From: Erysipelotrichaceae bacterium
GTDB lineage: Bacteria; Bacillota_I; Bacilli_A; RFN20; CAG-826
NCBI GenBank assembly: GCA_015059105.1
Contig: SVBB01000002.1
Coordinates: 1-60,727, forward strand
Length of the DNA stretch: 60,727 nucleotides
Reading direction: 5' to 3'
This document shows, in pieces, positions 16,527-26,600 of the stretch. Within the stretch, counting starts at the first letter, position 1. Every line of letters begins with the position of its first letter. Position numbers and translations under genes: made by a program. A model generated the notes under the pieces. That model did no database searches and was not told the origin of the DNA. It worked only from the letters and a program-made list of their open reading frames with translations.

Positions 16527-16682
16527 ATGAATAAATATAATAACGACAAAGAAAAAGAGCTTTTAAAAAAGAAGGCCTCTCGCAGAATTGGTATTGCGAA
16601 AAAAGAGATGGAAGGCCGATCCATTACTTTGGAAGAGCTCAATAGTATTGATGTTACTAATTTGTTTTATTGCGATAAATAA
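16527..16682 (+). CDS. 51-residue charged small protein
   Basis: The frame starts with ATG after AAGGGACGATGTATTT, an SD at reasonable spacing, and runs to TAA at 16680-16682. The product is MNKYNNDKEKELLKKKAS continuing with RRIGIAKKEMEGRS and ITLEELNSIDVTNLF. It is lysine-rich at the N-terminus and acidic at the C-terminus, without cysteine pairs or membrane segment. The SD and amphipathic sequence favour a real gene. An antitoxin-like or DNA-binding role is possible, but I recognise no family. Confidence 0.5.
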   Translation: MNKYNNDKEKELLKKKASRRIGIAKKEMEGRSITLEELNSIDVTNLFYCDK

Positions 16683-16684
16683 AA

Positions 16685-16708
16685 AACCTAGATATCATAA
16701 TCTAGGTT
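16685..16708 (-). terminator. Terminator of tRNA-Gly(GCC)
   Basis: On the minus strand AACCTAGAT-loop-ATCTAGGTT is followed by a T-run. It also lies at the stop of the convergent 51-residue gene. Confidence 0.75.
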
Positions 16709-16718
16709 AGCTTCTAAG

Positions 16719-16792
16719 TGGAGCAGGCGACGAGAATCGAACTCGCATAACTACCTTGGCAAGGTAGTGTTCTACCACTGAACTACGCCTGC
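16719..16792 (-). tRNA. tRNA-Gly (anticodon GCC)
   Basis: A 74-nt cloverleaf: acceptor GCAGGCG/CGCCTGC, anticodon loop with GCC in ACTACCTTGCCAAGGTAGT, T arm GAGTTCGATTCTC, and an encoded CCA. It is divergent from gltX. Confidence 0.95.
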
Positions 16793-16851
16793 AGTGCTTA
16801 ATTATTATAGCAAACAAGAATAAAGTTGCAACAAGAAAGGAAAAAAAGTTT

Positions 16852-18513
16852 ATGGTCACTGATAAAGAATTAGCGGAATTAATATTTCCAGAAATAAAAG
16901 AAAGTCTTTCTGATTTAGAAAATAGATATCCAGAACGCAGTTTACCTGAAGGTGCGGAAGTCACAAGATTTGCCCCATCTCCAACCGGTTTCTTACATAC
17001 TGGCTCTCTTTTCACTTCGATGATCTGTCATAAAGTCGCTCATCAATCTAAAGGCATTTTTTATGTCAGACTTGAAGATACAGATACTAAAAGAGAAATC
17101 GAAGGTAGTGGTCTCCAACTCTTAGAGCAATTAAAAGTATTTAATGTTTATCCTGATGAAGGATATATGGGTGACCATGAGAGTGGTAATTACGGTCCAT
17201 ATCAACAATCTAAACGTGCGGATATATATAAAGTCGCGATTAAATGGTTAATGGAAAACGGTCGCGCTTATCCAGATTTCGCCACTCCTGAAGAGTTAGA
17301 TGAAATAAGAAAAGAACAAGAAAAAAATAAACTTTTGCCAGGATATTACGGTGAATATGCTAAATATAGACATATCTCCAACGACGAAAGAGTGGAACGC
17401 ATTAAAAAAGGTGAACCATATGTCATCCGTTTTAAATCATTAGGCAATCACGATAATAAGATTCAAGTCTCCGATGTCATAAGAGGGGATTTTGAAATCA
17501 TGGAAAATGATCAAGATATCGTCATCATGAAAAGCGATGGCTTACCTACCTATCACTTCGCCCACTGCATCGATGATCACTTCATGAGAACAACGACAGT
17601 CATTAGAGGCGCGGAATGGATTGCTTCTTTACCTATTCACGTCGATTTATTTAAGGCGATGGGTTGGAAGGCTCCTAAATACGCGCATTTACCAGTCATC
17701 ATGAAATTAGACGAAAATGGTAATCGAAGAAAATTATCCAAGAGATTAGATAATGAAGCGGCAGTTAGTTACTTCTTAGAAGATGGTTATCCAACAGAAG
17801 CTTTAATCATGTATTTAATGACTATCGCTAACAGCAATTTTGAAAGATGGATTTTAGATAACAAATTCGAAGGAATGGATAACTTCACTTTATCATTTGA
17901 TAAGATGTCTCTTGACGGTGCCTTATTTGATATGGGCAAACTCAATTTCTTCTCTAGAGAATTATTAGGTAAGAAAGATAAAGAGACATTTTATTTAGAA
18001 GCAAAAGAATATGCGTCTAAATATAACAAAGAGTTATATGACCTCATTGAATCTAATCCAGAATATTTTAAAGCTATCATCAATATTGAAAGAGAAAAAG
18101 AAAACCCAAGAAAAGATTATGAGAAGATGGCGGATGTTCTTCCTATCATCTCTTTCTTCTATCCTTCTTATTACGAAGACATTTTAAAACAAGGTTTCTC
18201 TTTTAATGAAAAATTCACTAAGGAAGATATCAAAGCGGTCCTAGAAGGCGTTAAAGCCCTTTCATTAGAGCAAGATGAACAATCTTGGTTCAACCAGATG
18301 AAAGAAATCGGTAGTGGGCTTGGCTACGCCGCGGATAGAAAAGCCTTAAAAGCTAATCCCGAATTATATAAAGGCGGTGTCAGTGATATCGCAGAGATAT
18401 TAAGAATAGCCTTAAGTGGTAGAAAGAATACACCTAACTTATACTATGTGATGAAGATTCTTTCTAAAGAGGTTTGTTTACAAAGAATTGATAAAGTAAT
18501 TGCTACTTTATAA
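16852..18513 (+). CDS. gltX: Glutamyl-tRNA synthetase
   Basis: It charges tRNA-Glu (and often tRNA-Gln in Firmicutes). The HIGH region reads FAPSPTGFLHTGSL and the KMSKS region RKLSKR. GYMGDHESGNYGPYQQSKR and RGAEWIASLPIH are typical class Ic segments. With 553 residues it is longer than the usual ~480-500; some of this is a 40-residue N-terminal extension. The SD AAGAAAGGA precedes ATG 16852. A tRNA-Glu gene starts 26 bases after the stop, so enzyme and substrate are side by side. Confidence 0.97.
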   Translation: MVTDKELAELIFPEIKESLSDLENRYPERSLPEGAEVTRFAPSPTGFLHTGSLFTSMICHKVAHQSKGIFYVRLEDTDTKREIEGSGLQLLEQLKVFNVYPDEGYMGDHESGNYGPYQQSKRADIYKVAIKWLMENGRAYPDFATPEELDEIRKEQEKNKLLPGYYGEYAKYRHISNDERVERIKKGEPYVIRFKSLGNHDNKIQVSDVIRGDFEIMENDQDIVIMKSDGLPTYHFAHCIDDHFMRTTTVIRGAEWIASLPIHVDLFKAMGWKAPKYAHLPVIMKLDENGNRRKLSKRLDNEAAVSYFLEDGYPTEALIMYLMTIANSNFERWILDNKFEGMDNFTLSFDKMSLDGALFDMGKLNFFSRELLGKKDKETFYLEAKEYASKYNKELYDLIESNPEYFKAIINIEREKENPRKDYEKMADVLPIISFFYPSYYEDILKQGFSFNEKFTKEDIKAVLEGVKALSLEQDEQSWFNQMKEIGSGLGYAADRKALKANPELYKGGVSDIAEILRIALSGRKNTPNLYYVMKILSKEVCLQRIDKVIATL

Positions 18514-18524
18514 TGGAGTTATGA

Positions 18525-18530
18525 TATAAT
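18525..18530 (+). promoter_or_regulatory. -10 box of tRNA-Glu
   Basis: TATAAT 9 bases before the tRNA 5' end, with a possible TTGCTA -35 at 18500-18505 (19-bp spacer, longer than ideal). Confidence 0.5.
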
Positions 18531-18539
18531 AACCCCACT

Positions 18540-18616
18540 GGCCCTATGGAGAAGTGGCTTAACTCATCGCCCTCTCAAGGCGACATTCACGGGTCCGAAT
18601 CCCGTTAGGGTCACCA
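18540..18616 (+). tRNA. tRNA-Glu (anticodon CTC)
   Basis: A 77-nt gene: acceptor GGCCCTA/TAGGGTC with one G-T pair, D arm GAG..CTC, anticodon arm TCGCC-CTCTCAA-GGCGA giving CTC, T arm ACGGG-TCCGAAT-CCCGT and an encoded CCA. The body matches bacterial tRNA-Glu. CUC is the minor isoacceptor and reads only GAG. Confidence 0.92.
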
Positions 18617-18693
18617 ACTTATTTGAAAATTTTGAACGTATTAGGGATGGACAATTATAAGTTCAAACTTCCTACGATTCAAAGATATAGAAG

Positions 18694-18719
18694 TCCTCAG
18701 ATATGAGGATTTTCTTTTT
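18694..18719 (+). terminator. Terminator after tRNA-Glu
   Basis: TCCTCA-GATA-TGAGGA followed by TTTTCTTTTT. Confidence 0.85.
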
Positions 18720-18761
18720 GGCAAAAAATTTTCTGATTCAATAGCGTTAGAGAGGCTTATT

Positions 18762-18776
18762 TGGTATAATTTTAAT
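18762..18776 (+). promoter_or_regulatory. Extended -10 promoter of the R-M operon
   Basis: TGGTATAAT with TATAAT at 18765-18770, 6 bases before the ATG at 18777. Transcription should begin at or near the start codon, so the message would be leaderless; no SD is present. Confidence 0.6.
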
Positions 18777-21650
18777 ATGTTTTTTGAACTTATTAAAAAC
18801 GCAAAAGATAAATGGCTGATTTCACCAAAGTGTAAAATATCAGATTTTTTTCAATATATAAAAGACAAAGGCGCGTTGAGAGATACTCAAATAGAAGCAA
18901 TCGAAACATATTTGTATCTAAAAATCGAATGTGAAAACAAACCTTTAGCTACCCTTTTTAAGGAAGCAAAGTTTTCGCAAGATTTGAATGTTGATGAATT
19001 ACCATTAACATCATCTGCTAGAAACAAATTAAAAACTGAACCAGCCGCTTTATCTCTATATCATATCGCTTGTTTAGAAGACAAAAATGGTGCTGCTCTT
19101 TTTAAAGAGATGAAATCAGAAATTGAAAATCATCCTGGAGCGGTTGATTGCGAAAAGGTTATTGATGACATTTTTTATGGCGTTACCTATTCTGACTATT
19201 TATTTAGTCTTCCGATGGGTGCTGGCAAAACATTTTTAATGGCCTGCTTCATTTACATAGATTTGTATTTTTCTAGTTTAGAACCAGAAAATAAGGCATT
19301 TGGAAAGAATTTCCTTGTATTGGTTCCATCAGGATTAAAAACATCTGTTATACCGAGCATTAGAACGATTGAATCTTTTGATCCTACTTGGGTTATACCT
19401 AATCCTGCTGCTGAACAGATTAAAAATAAAATCATTTTTGAGATTTTAGAAGAAAATAAAACCGGAAATAAATCTAACAAAACAAAGAATCCAAATGTTC
19501 AAAAAGTCAATAACCATTCGCCGATAGAAGACCAGGAAGGACTTATTTTTGTCACTAATGCTGAAAAAGTTATTTTGGATGCTATTGAGTATCGAAAATC
19601 TAGTGGTGTGATTGATATTTTTGAAAATGAAGGCGATACAAACTACAAGATATCTAATGAGCTCAGAAGGCTTCTTGGCTTAGTTCCAAATCTAGTTATC
19701 ATGATTGATGAAGTTCATCACGCTTCTACCGATGAAGCTAAATTAAGGAGGGTTGTAAATAAATGGGTCGAGGGCGGAAACGTCAATTCGATTTTGAGTT
19801 TTACCGGAACACCTTATTTAAAATCTGCTGAGAAAATCCAAGTTAGTGCAAATGCAAAATTCTCATCAAAGATGATTTCTAATATTGTCTATTATTATTC
19901 GTTGGCTAAAGGTATTGGGAACTTCCTAAAAACTCCAACTGTTAATGAAAGCGATGCAGATAGGGACACAATTATCACAAGCGGCCTAAAAGATTTCTTC
20001 GATAAATATCTTGACACAAAATATTCAAATGGTTCACTTGCTAAAATAGCAATTTATAGTCCATCAATTGAGGTTCTTGAGGAAATGACATATCCATTAG
20101 TTGCTAATTTCCTAACTTCAATAGGACTTGATCCAAATATTACTGTTTTAAAATTCCATAACGGAAATAGAAAATATCCTGCGCCACAAGACGCGGAACT
20201 TCAATTTAATTCCTTAGATAATCCAATTTCCAAAATTAGAGTTATCTTGCTTTGCCAAATTGGCAAAGAAGGCTGGGATTGTAAGAGTTTAACCGGAGTT
20301 ATTTTGTCACAAGAAAATGATTGCCCGACCAATAGCGTGCTTCAAACATCTTGTAGATGTTTAAGAGAAGTAGATGACGCTACGAAAGAGACCGCTATTA
20401 TTTGGCTCAATTCTAAGAATGCGCAGACACTAGATCAACAATTGCAATCTCAACAAGGTATTACAATTAAAGAATTCCAAAATCGAGGATTGCCTAAATA
20501 TCATGTTCAAAGAAGATCGCGTATTTCTAATTTGAAATTGCCTGATTTAGATTTTTATCAAGTTTGTGTAAAAACGGAAACAAAAATTCAAACTAAAGCA
20601 AACCCAAAGGTCTTTTTGAATTCTTTTGATGCGAAAAAATATAAACTTAAAAAACAACAGGTTACTATCAAAGATTTTAACGGAAACATTAAAAGTATTA
20701 TCGAACAAGAAAATATTGATGACGCTCAACTACCAATTACTTTCAATGAATGGCTCAATGTAATTGTCAAAGAATCATTTGGTGGCTTAACATATCAATC
20801 TTTGACAGACTATGAATCTGAATTGTTAAGCGTATTTAATAAGATAACATCATTAAAAGATGATTTATCATATTTAGATTCAGAATTAAATCACGCATTG
20901 ATTAGAAGTGATATTAGATGTTCTTTCGTTGATAAAATAACATTCTCCTCAAAAGAAGAAGTGCTTCCAGATCATTCAGAATGGATTGATTCCGATACGT
21001 TAAAGAAAACAAAATTGGTTTTGAAATTATCTGAATTATTTCCAAATAGAGAAACAGATAAAGAATTAAATGATATAGAGAAAGGTGGTGGATTCATTTC
21101 ATTAGAGAAACTGGATGAAAGTATACATACAATCAAATCTCTAGGTGGTGACGCATCAACTTTAGAAGCAAAAAGGGATTTAATTGCTAAAAAAGATAAA
21201 ACGCTACATTATTCACCATACATTTTTGATGATAGTAATTTCGAACAAAAGATTTTTGAAAAGATATTAGCGTTAGATTTATTAAACACAAAGAAACTCG
21301 AAGTTTATTATAACGGTGATAGATTCGTTAGTACGTTTAAGATTAGATGCTACAAAAAAGAAGGAGATAAGCTTTATCCTATTGGTTTCTATACACCAGA
21401 TTTTATTCTCTTAAAAAGAGATGATGAAGGCAAAATTTATAAAGTTCTTATTTTAGAAACAAAAGGTAGAATTTACGCTAAAGACTTTGAAGATAAGAAA
21501 AAGTTTATGTCTGATACATTCATTAAAATGAATAATGACGAATACGGATATGATAGATTTGATTTCTTATATATTGAAGACTCATTAAGAGAAATTGAGA
21601 TTGTTCAAACTATAACAAGAGCCATTGAAGACTTTTTCAAGGAGGATTGA
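18777..21650 (+). CDS. Type III restriction enzyme, Res subunit
   Basis: The ATP-dependent translocase and nuclease of a type III restriction system. Superfamily 2 helicase motifs are visible: MGAGKT near residue 150, MIDEVHH, SFTGTPYL, the motif V-like QIGKEGWDC and QTSCRCLRE. The C-terminus carries the PD-(D/E)xK nuclease: YTPDFILL followed by LETKGR. At 957 residues it is full length. The stop lies next to the mod start, and res precedes mod, the reverse of the classical order. The base composition is more AT-rich than the glycolytic genes. The start is leaderless-looking. Confidence 0.95.
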   Translation: MFFELIKNAKDKWLISPKCKISDFFQYIKDKGALRDTQIEAIETYLYLKIECENKPLATLFKEAKFSQDLNVDELPLTSSARNKLKTEPAALSLYHIACLEDKNGAALFKEMKSEIENHPGAVDCEKVIDDIFYGVTYSDYLFSLPMGAGKTFLMACFIYIDLYFSSLEPENKAFGKNFLVLVPSGLKTSVIPSIRTIESFDPTWVIPNPAAEQIKNKIIFEILEENKTGNKSNKTKNPNVQKVNNHSPIEDQEGLIFVTNAEKVILDAIEYRKSSGVIDIFENEGDTNYKISNELRRLLGLVPNLVIMIDEVHHASTDEAKLRRVVNKWVEGGNVNSILSFTGTPYLKSAEKIQVSANAKFSSKMISNIVYYYSLAKGIGNFLKTPTVNESDADRDTIITSGLKDFFDKYLDTKYSNGSLAKIAIYSPSIEVLEEMTYPLVANFLTSIGLDPNITVLKFHNGNRKYPAPQDAELQFNSLDNPISKIRVILLCQIGKEGWDCKSLTGVILSQENDCPTNSVLQTSCRCLREVDDATKETAIIWLNSKNAQTLDQQLQSQQGITIKEFQNRGLPKYHVQRRSRISNLKLPDLDFYQVCVKTETKIQTKANPKVFLNSFDAKKYKLKKQQVTIKDFNGNIKSIIEQENIDDAQLPITFNEWLNVIVKESFGGLTYQSLTDYESELLSVFNKITSLKDDLSYLDSELNHALIRSDIRCSFVDKITFSSKEEVLPDHSEWIDSDTLKKTKLVLKLSELFPNRETDKELNDIEKGGGFISLEKLDESIHTIKSLGGDASTLEAKRDLIAKKDKTLHYSPYIFDDSNFEQKIFEKILALDLLNTKKLEVYYNGDRFVSTFKIRCYKKEGDKLYPIGFYTPDFILLKRDDEGKIYKVLILETKGRIYAKDFEDKKKFMSDTFIKMNNDEYGYDRFDFLYIEDSLREIEIVQTITRAIEDFFKED

Positions 21651-21652
21651 TT

Positions 21653-23599
21653 ATGCCAATTAAATATGTTCCTTATTTACCAACACCAATTGAAGGGCAA
21701 GCAGTTTTAAGCAATTTCTTACGAACAAAGAGAATGCTTTCATATCGTGGTGCCGATGGTGTTTACGAAAGAATCCTTAGAGGCATGCCTTATTATGAAC
21801 TCGAGAGAGTTGAAACTGTTGGTAAAAATAATCCTTTTGAAAATTTGCTTATTCATGGTGAATGTATTTCGACATGCGCTTATCTTAAGGATAAAGGAAT
21901 AAAAGTTGACCTCGTTTATATCGATCCTCCATTCGCAAGTGGTGCCGATTATGCTAAGAAGATATATATTCGTAGAAACCCATTAGTTGCGAAGGCGATC
22001 AAACAAGCTGAGGAAGAATTGGATAATTCATCTGCGTCTGAATTTGAAGAAAAGATGTATGGCGATATATGGGACAAAGAAAAATTTCTTAACTGGATGT
22101 ATGAAAACCTTGTTGCCATCAAATCAATAATGTCGGAAGACGCTTCTATCTATATGCATTTAGATTGGCACATCGGTCATTATGTAAAAGTACTTATGGA
22201 CGAGATTTTTGGCGAAGATAATTTTAGAAACGAAATTATTTGGCATTACCAAACATTCCAGGGTCAAATAAAAGAATATTTTCCAAGAAAACACGACACA
22301 CTATTTTTATATGCAAAATCTAAGAACCCATGTTTTCATCTGCTCAAAGATTCGAACGCAAAAGATACAATTGATTATACTAGATGGAATAGCTATTTAA
22401 ATGAAAACAATGAAATATTAGGCTCTAATTATCCAAAGACCGATTCTCGCTTTGATGGTTATCTAAGACGTTTTGTTGAAGAAAATGGGAGAAAACCCGG
22501 TCCAAAAGACGTTATTTTAAAAATAGAAGGAAATACAGTCGATAGTGTTTGGGATATTAAAGCGGTCGATCCAAAGAACAAAAGTGAAAAGGTTGATTAT
22601 GCCACACAAAAGCCCGAAGAACTATTGGAAAGAGTGATTCGAGCTTCTTCTAATGAGGGGATGATTGTTGCCGATTTCTTTGGTGGAAGTGGTGTCACAG
22701 CGGCGGTTGCTAACAAGCTCAAAAGAAAATTTATTACTTGCGATGTTGGAGTCAACAGCATCCAAACAATAAGAGATCGTTTGATATGCGACAAAGCATC
22801 ATTTGAAATTTATGAAATAAAAGATGGTGTCAATTTATTTAGAAATCCAGTTCAAACAATGAATAAACTAGTAAAATTGATTCCTGGATTACAAATTGAT
22901 GATTCTCTTCCTAAATTCTGGACAGGTCATTTTGTAGATAGCAAATTAGGTAAAATTCCAGCTTATATTCAAGACTTAAAAGACTCATCTTCTAAGATAT
23001 TTGATATTGTTAAGTTGAATGAAATTATCAACGAAAGAATTCCTGAATTGGAAGAGGGATTTAAGAAAGTGGTCGTTTATTATGTCGATATTTCTAACGA
23101 AGAAGAAATTAAAGAATTTGTTAAAAATAACAACTTAACTGGTGTTGATATCGAATTTAGAGATTTAAAATCTATCCTAGCGCTGACTTTTGAAGACGAT
23201 TATTTAGAATATGAAGTTGTTGAGGAATCTTCTAATATTTTTGCTTCAAAACAACTTGTTATTAAGAAGTTTATCTCAGACCGTTTAAAACAAAAGATTG
23301 ATGAATTTAATGATAAAGCTTTAGCACAAGCCATCGAGAATCCAGAAAAAGCTAAAACCATAAAATTAAGCAATGAAGGATTAGAAGGCATCGAATTAAT
23401 CAGTGTTGACTGCACTTCTAACGAAGGAGAGTGGCACGCTGACGTGGAACTCAAAATCGAAAAAGATAATTCAATCACTTTAAATGGTGAAAAATCTAAA
23501 GATGGATGGGATGGAAAGGTTCCATTAGAAAATGATCCGCTTAGAATAAAAGTCAGAAATATTCTTGGAGACGAAACCATTATAGTTTGCAAATCTTAA
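21653..23599 (+). CDS. Type III DNA methyltransferase, Mod subunit
   Basis: An N6-adenine methyltransferase that also carries target recognition for the complex. Motif IV DPPF is at residues 91-94 (VYIDPPFASGADY) and the SAM-binding motif FFGGSG follows near residue 345, the beta-class order. ATQKPEELLERVI is typical of Mod proteins. The middle and C-terminal parts should hold the recognition domain. I choose ATG 21653, two bases past the res stop, since AAGGAGG lies at the right distance. The target sequence cannot be predicted by eye. Confidence 0.94.
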   Translation: MPIKYVPYLPTPIEGQAVLSNFLRTKRMLSYRGADGVYERILRGMPYYELERVETVGKNNPFENLLIHGECISTCAYLKDKGIKVDLVYIDPPFASGADYAKKIYIRRNPLVAKAIKQAEEELDNSSASEFEEKMYGDIWDKEKFLNWMYENLVAIKSIMSEDASIYMHLDWHIGHYVKVLMDEIFGEDNFRNEIIWHYQTFQGQIKEYFPRKHDTLFLYAKSKNPCFHLLKDSNAKDTIDYTRWNSYLNENNEILGSNYPKTDSRFDGYLRRFVEENGRKPGPKDVILKIEGNTVDSVWDIKAVDPKNKSEKVDYATQKPEELLERVIRASSNEGMIVADFFGGSGVTAAVANKLKRKFITCDVGVNSIQTIRDRLICDKASFEIYEIKDGVNLFRNPVQTMNKLVKLIPGLQIDDSLPKFWTGHFVDSKLGKIPAYIQDLKDSSSKIFDIVKLNEIINERIPELEEGFKKVVVYYVDISNEEEIKEFVKNNNLTGVDIEFRDLKSILALTFEDDYLEYEVVEESSNIFASKQLVIKKFISDRLKQKIDEFNDKALAQAIENPEKAKTIKLSNEGLEGIELISVDCTSNEGEWHADVELKIEKDNSITLNGEKSKDGWDGKVPLENDPLRIKVRNILGDETIIVCKS

Positions 23600-23603
23600 A
23601 ACT

Positions 23604-26600
23604 ATGGCAGATATAGTTGCATTAGAATCTGAGATTAATAGACTTGATCCATCAACGTTTCAAAGGCTTTGTGACTTTGTAATGATTCATCAAGGAGCTA
23701 CAAGTTTGAGCTCTCTTGGAAATGTTGTTGGGAAAAGAAAAACAAGGAAAGGAACACCGGATTCTTTTTATCATGATGATTTAAATGATAAATATGTTTT
23801 TTGCGAGTATACAACCGAAGGAAATAATATAGTAAAAAAGTTCAAATCTGATTTTGAAAAATGCATTGAGGAAGCCAATAAAAGAAGTATTGATCTTTCA
23901 AAAATAATATTCATCCATACTAGTCACTTAAAAATAGAAGAAGATAAAAGCATCCGTAATATTTGCAAAAAGGCCAACATAAAGTTGGAAATAATTGGGT
24001 TAACCGAGCTTGTTTATATAATTAACAAGAGCAAATATATTTTAAAAGAAATTTTTAATATCGACGAAAATTATTGTGCCGTTTCGCTTCAAGATTTTAT
24101 TAAAAATCACAGTAATAATGTGGCTTCTGATTTATCTTCTACATTTATTGGAAGAGAAAAAGAAATTGTGGAATTAGTTTCTGCAATTAAGAATAACCAA
24201 TTTGTTTTTATAACGGGTGAATCTGGGTTGGGCAAATCAAGAATAGCTGTAGAGGCACTAAGTAAAACAAAAGGAACAATTTTGTGTGTAGAGAATTATA
24301 GAGCCCGAAATGTAGATGACATATTGTCAGAAGTTAGTTTAGATGAAACAACAGTTATTTTTATTGATGATATAAATGAATTTTCTTACGTAAAGCAGAT
24401 TGTTGATGCTCTAAGAACTAATGAGTTTAAAAACATTAAATTGGTAGCAACGGTGAGAAGTTATGCGTTACAAGGATTATTAAATCTTTTTAACGAAAAA
24501 AAATATTCGTTGATTAGGATAGAAAGAATGTCAAATGACGACATTAAACTAATTCTTAAAAACAATTTTCAAATCATTAATAAAAAATATGTCGAAAGAA
24601 TTATTGACATCGCTGACGGCAATGTACGAATAGCCGTATTGGCTGCTAAAGAATGCTGTGAAAATGGACTACAGGCATTATATAACTCTGAATCTTTGCT
24701 TGCTGATTACTACAAAAAAAGAGTGGCGGAAAAATTTGGAGAAAAATATAAAGAATATGCAACTGTAATGTTTATTATTGCCTTTCTAAAGAAATTCAAT
24801 GTCGATGATTTTGAGGTTCATTTAGATTTGATAAGCTTATCAAAATTACCAAAAGAAGAATTTACGAAAAAGTGTTTCGAAATCAAAGATTTAGAAGCTT
24901 TCAAGGTTGTATTGAATAAGGTAGTTAGTTTTGATGATCAATGCTTAAATAATTATATTATTTACGATGCAATAGTGGGATCTAAAATAATTGATTTGAG
25001 CAGTTTTCTGACCTCTTTCTTTGAAAAATATCCAAACCAGATTGTTGACATGCTCAATATTATTCTTAACGTATACACTTCTGAATCAACGCTTGAATAT
25101 ATTAAAAACAGCGTTTTATCAATTTGGCACGTCTTCAAAGGAAAAGGTGGAAAAGCTTATGATGAATTTGTTTCTAGATTCTCATCGTTAAATGAAGAGG
25201 AGTCTATTTGCTATTGTAAAAACAAATTGTTTGCATCTGGTTCTTTTACCAAAATCGAATCTTTCATACCTTTTGAAAAACCATATTCAAAGAATAAATA
25301 TATAAGCATATTGGAAAGTATACATTCGAAGGCTGCTATTCATTATCTCTTTGATGCCTTTGAGTACACCTCTATTCGAAATGACGCATTTGCATCAATT
25401 GAAGATCTACTTGCTGTTGCTGATGATGATTTTACTAAGAATTTTGATAGACAATTTCTTATTCTTTCATTTATTGAAAAGACTAGTGGTTCACTTTTTT
25501 ATGAATTAATCAAGTTAGCGGCAAATAAGATTTTAACTTTTTACTTTGAATATACTCTGTTCAAAGACAAGAAGACTTTGGAACATCTTTCATTTGAATT
25601 GGATGATCGCTATAGTAGTGTTGTTCCTCTTAGAGCTAAAGTTTGGGAATTATCTATGGCTCTTCCTGACGAGTCCAAATATTTATTCGTACTCAATTAT
25701 TGCCATTTTTGTCCAACTGAAAAATCCGTGCAAATTTTCAATAAGGATATATTAGCAGTTGAGAAATTATTGGATTCGATAACGTTCAAAGACAATATAT
25801 ATGAGCTTGCTATTCACTATAATTTGAAGCATCAGTTTAAACACGTTAATGAAGTATGGACTTATTTTGATAAAAAGTATGAAAAAGAAATTCAATTTTT
25901 TGATCTAGTTATTCCAGAAAAAGTTACTTATGAGAAAGATGAAGAAGACGCAATAAAACAGAAGATATCTAATTATATATCCGGTTTATCTGTTGAAAGT
26001 TTTGATTATTATCTTGATCTTTTAAACAATTTTAAAATCAAACAAAAAGCAGATACTTATCACGTAAATGAATTCATTGACCTATTGATTGATTGCATTG
26101 ACAAAGATGATTATGTTCTATTTGGAAACCATTTATTATCTAGAGATGCTTTAGTAGAAAGATTTCTTTTAAGAAAATATGTTGTTAGATTAATAAATTT
26201 GTTTGGTGATGATGCGCTGGCATTGTTGAAATCGATGCATTTTAATAGATTTGAAGAGTCTATCATCCTTTATTTTGAGAATTACAAATCGAATACAGAA
26301 TTAAGCGAAAACGATAAAGAATTGTTCAACAAAGAAGTTGAAGATGCCATTAATAGAAAACCAAGTTGTATGTTCGACGCCTCACCATCTATGTTATGGC
26401 GATATTTATCTAATTCAGATGCGATTGAAATGCTTGAAATTACATTTGAAAAAGTTAAACAAGAAGGAATAATCTTGCCGTACTTATTAGAGATGCTTTT
26501 TAATCCGTTTAGTGACCCTCATAAAGATTTTATCTTTAATGCATTCGCTACTGAGAACAAACTTGAATTGTATTTTGAGATGTTTTATTACAAATGCCAG

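Noticed and set aside
16707..17015. Minus-strand 102-codon frame across tRNA-Gly and the gltX start
   Set aside because: It translates a tRNA gene and overlaps strong gltX coding sequence; not real.
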